Shown here piece by piece: positions 62,450-64,000 of a DNA stretch of 64,000 nucleotides. The notes below the pieces were generated by a model that saw only the letters and a list, made by a program, of their open reading frames with translations, made no database searches and was not told where the DNA came from. The stretch is from Sinomonas atrocyanea (GTDB taxonomy: Bacteria > Actinomycetota > Actinomycetes > Actinomycetales > Micrococcaceae), in NCBI RefSeq assembly GCF_030812675.1, contig NZ_JAUSTE010000003.1, forward strand, positions 1 to 64,000, given 5' to 3'. Every line of letters starts with the position of its first letter. Position 1 is the first letter of the stretch. Position numbers and translations under genes: made by a program.

Positions 62450-63715
62450 ATGCACCTGCTGAGCAACACGATCCGCGACTACGCCTGGGGCTCGACGACG
62501 GCCATCGCCGCACTGCTGGGACGCGAGCCGAGCGGGCGGCCGGAGGCCGAGCTCTGGATCGGGGCCCACCCCGACGCCCCCTCGCGCCCGCTGGACGACC
62601 CGGACGGATCGAGCCTGGCCGAGCTCATCGAGGCCGACCCCGTCGGCGCGCTCGGGACCGCGAGCATCGAGGCCTTCGGCGCCCGCCTGCCGTTCCTGCT
62701 CAAGGTCCTCGCCGCGGACTCCCCTCTGTCGCTGCAGGTCCACCCGCGGCTCGACCAGGCAAAGGCGGGCTTCGCCGCCGAGGAGGCGGCCGGCGTCGCC
62801 CGCACGGCCCCGCACCGGAACTACAAGGACGACAACCACAAGCCCGAGATGGTGTTCGCCCTGACCCCGTTCGACGCGCTCACGGGCTTCCGCGCGCCGG
62901 CCGAGTCCGCCGCGCTGTTCGAGCGGCTGACGGCACTGCTGGCCGGGTCGGAGGCCGCCGAGGTCACGGAGCAGGTCGCCGAGCTGCTGCGCACCCCGGA
63001 CGAGGCCGAGGCCCTCAGCGCGGCGTTCGCCCGGCTCATCAACGGCGGCCCGGACGTGCGCGCGTGCGTGGACGCAGCCGCGGCGGCGATCGCCGCCGCC
63101 GGGCACGCGGCCCGGGACGATGCCGCCTTGGCCACCGTCGCGGACCTCGCCGCGGCCTACCCCTCGGACCCCGGCGTGCTGCTGTCGCTCATGCTCAACC
63201 GCGTGAGCCTGGCCCCCGGCGAGGCCCTCTACCTCCCGGCGGGCAACGTGCACGCGTACCTGCGGGGCCTGGGCATCGAGGTCATGGCGGCCTCGGACAA
63301 TGTGCTGCGCGGCGGCCTGACGCCCAAGCACGTGGACATCCCGGAGCTGCTGCGCACGGTCGTGTTCGAGGCGCCCGGCGTCCCGCGCCTCGCCGCCCAC
63401 GAGTCGGCGCTCGGGCAGGAGCTGTACCGGCCGCCGTTCGAGGAGTTCCAGCTCCAGCGCATCGACGTGCCGGGCTCCCCCGGCGCGGGCGCGGCGCCCG
63501 AGCCCATTCCCGTGGCGCAGACGGGCGCCGCCGTGGTGCTCGTGGTGCACGGTTCGCTCACCCTGGACACCCCCAAGGGCGACCTCGTGCTCTCCCGCGG
63601 CGACAGCGCCTTCATCCCGGACTCGGAGTCGCCGGCGCTCGCGCATGCGGGCTCGGACGGCGTCCTCGCCTTCGCGGTCACGACGGGGCTCGGCCCCGCC
63701 TCGGGGCTCGCCTAG
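62450..63715 (+). CDS. manA: Mannose-6-phosphate isomerase, class I
   Basis: A 421-residue type I phosphomannose isomerase. Zinc ligands are seen in SLQVHPRLDQ and HKPEMVFALTPFDALTGFR, and in YLPAGNVHAYLRGLGIEVM; ASDNVLRGGLTPKHVD is the family C-terminal motif. It links fructose-6-P and mannose-6-P, feeding GDP-mannose and polyprenyl-phosphomannose for Pmt and surface glycans. The ATG at 62450 has AAGGA upstream. The preceding 62350-62449 gap contains CCCGCCCA-type low-complexity DNA but no gene. Confidence 0.95.
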   Translation: MHLLSNTIRDYAWGSTTAIAALLGREPSGRPEAELWIGAHPDAPSRPLDDPDGSSLAELIEADPVGALGTASIEAFGARLPFLLKVLAADSPLSLQVHPRLDQAKAGFAAEEAAGVARTAPHRNYKDDNHKPEMVFALTPFDALTGFRAPAESAALFERLTALLAGSEAAEVTEQVAELLRTPDEAEALSAAFARLINGGPDVRACVDAAAAAIAAAGHAARDDAALATVADLAAAYPSDPGVLLSLMLNRVSLAPGEALYLPAGNVHAYLRGLGIEVMAASDNVLRGGLTPKHVDIPELLRTVVFEAPGVPRLAAHESALGQELYRPPFEEFQLQRIDVPGSPGAGAAPEPIPVAQTGAAVVLVVHGSLTLDTPKGDLVLSRGDSAFIPDSESPALAHAGSDGVLAFAVTTGLGPASGLA

Positions 63716-63722
63716 GGCGCAC

Positions 63723-63761
63723 GACCCCGGGCCGCGCGCCGGGCCGCGCGCCGCCGGGGTC
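63723..63761. terminator. Bidirectional hairpin between manA and the FemAB-type gene
   Basis: gaccccgg (63723-63730) pairs with ccggggtc (63754-63761), with further GC pairing inside. The element lies between the ends of two convergent genes and overlaps the stop codon of the minus-strand gene. Confidence 0.6.
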
Positions 63762-64000
63762 AGCGCCGGACGAGCCGGCGTGCCCTCCCCGCGGCTCCCC
63801 TGGCCCGCCCGAGCGCGGCCTTGGCCGCACGCCGGCCCTGCGCGAGCGTCCGGCGGGCGAGCGGCATACCGGTGGCGTACACCGGGTAGAACGGCGAGAG
63901 CGGCAGCTCCCACGTCCCGGCGAGCAGGTTCTCGTGCTGGGCGAACTGCTTCTTGAAGTCGGAGATGCCGTCGTTCAGGAGCCCGTTGAGGTCGTAGCGG
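63760..64000 (-). CDS. Partial C-terminus of a probable FemAB-type peptidoglycan interpeptide-bridge transferase
   Basis: The last ~80 codons are visible: YDLNGLLNDGISDFKKQFA, LLAGTWELPLSPFYPVYA, then an Ala/Arg-rich tail and a TGA at 63760. The pattern of a Y-D-L-N-G-h segment followed by a phenylalanine-rich F-K-x-x-F and a P-L-S-P-h-Y-P-V-Y end resembles actinobacterial FemA/FemB-like aminoacyltransferases that build the peptidoglycan cross-bridge. The start is outside the window. This assignment rests on a short fragment. Confidence 0.6.
   Translation of the reverse strand, partial: RYDLNGLLNDGISDFKKQFAQHENLLAGTWELPLSPFYPVYATGMPLARRTLAQGRRAAKAALGRARGAAGRARRLVRR

Overview
This is a GC-rich actinobacterial chromosome segment. 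The gene content and several neighbourhoods fit Micrococcaceae (Arthrobacter/Sinomonas-like); this placement is inference from gene order and protein style, not from an rRNA marker. GTG starts, ATGA/GTGA overlaps and apparently leaderless starts (TAnnnT box 6-8 nt before the start codon) are frequent.

Region 1 (1-8.6 kb, minus strand) is accessory. It holds a large secreted protein running off the left edge (signal peptide, PQQ-type beta-propeller, at least five tandem ConA-like beta-sandwich repeats), then a cell-surface glycan locus: a decayed DegT-type aminotransferase pseudogene, a NeuD/PglD-type acetyltransferase, an NAD-dependent sugar epimerase and an initiating undecaprenyl-phosphate sugar-1-phosphate transferase. 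Together they resemble a broken N-acetylated amino-sugar route.

Region 2 (8.8-22.1 kb, minus strand) contains four ~905-914-aa LuxR-family ATPase regulators (LAL/STAND type) as two two-gene modules flanking sufS-sufU. In each module a regulator with degenerate Walker B is followed by one with intact Walker B. This duplicated pair arrangement is the most distinctive part of the window.

Region 3 (22.2-43.8 kb) is conserved core: pth, rplY, prs, glmU, tRNA-Gln, a TetR regulator, DedA, an ABC-F ATPase, ispE, rsmA, rpfB, tatD, a MoxR-DUF58-transglutaminase operon, a 21-bp repeat array, succinate-semialdehyde dehydrogenase, rsmI and a Pmt mannosyltransferase. From rplY/pth to rsmI/pmt the order recalls the Mycobacterium tuberculosis Rv1002c-Rv1019 region as I remember it, without metG.

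Region 4 (43.9-64 kb) has an acyl-CoA ligase, a DUF1461 membrane protein, an L,D-transpeptidase, ahcY, a Trm112-like protein, DUF3499, a metallopeptidase-like protein without HExxH, DUF5719, a giant membrane glycosyltransferase, a WhiB2-type regulator, a TIGR03089 protein, GtrA, purK-purE, an LCP cell-wall ligase, manA and the C-terminus of a probable FemAB-type protein. It resembles the mycobacterial whiB2-manA-purEK neighbourhood. Much of the window serves envelope building: sugar activation (glmU, manA), isoprenoid carrier synthesis (ispE), glycan initiation and attachment (sugar transferase, LCP), protein mannosylation (Pmt), and wall remodelling (rpfB, L,D-transpeptidase).
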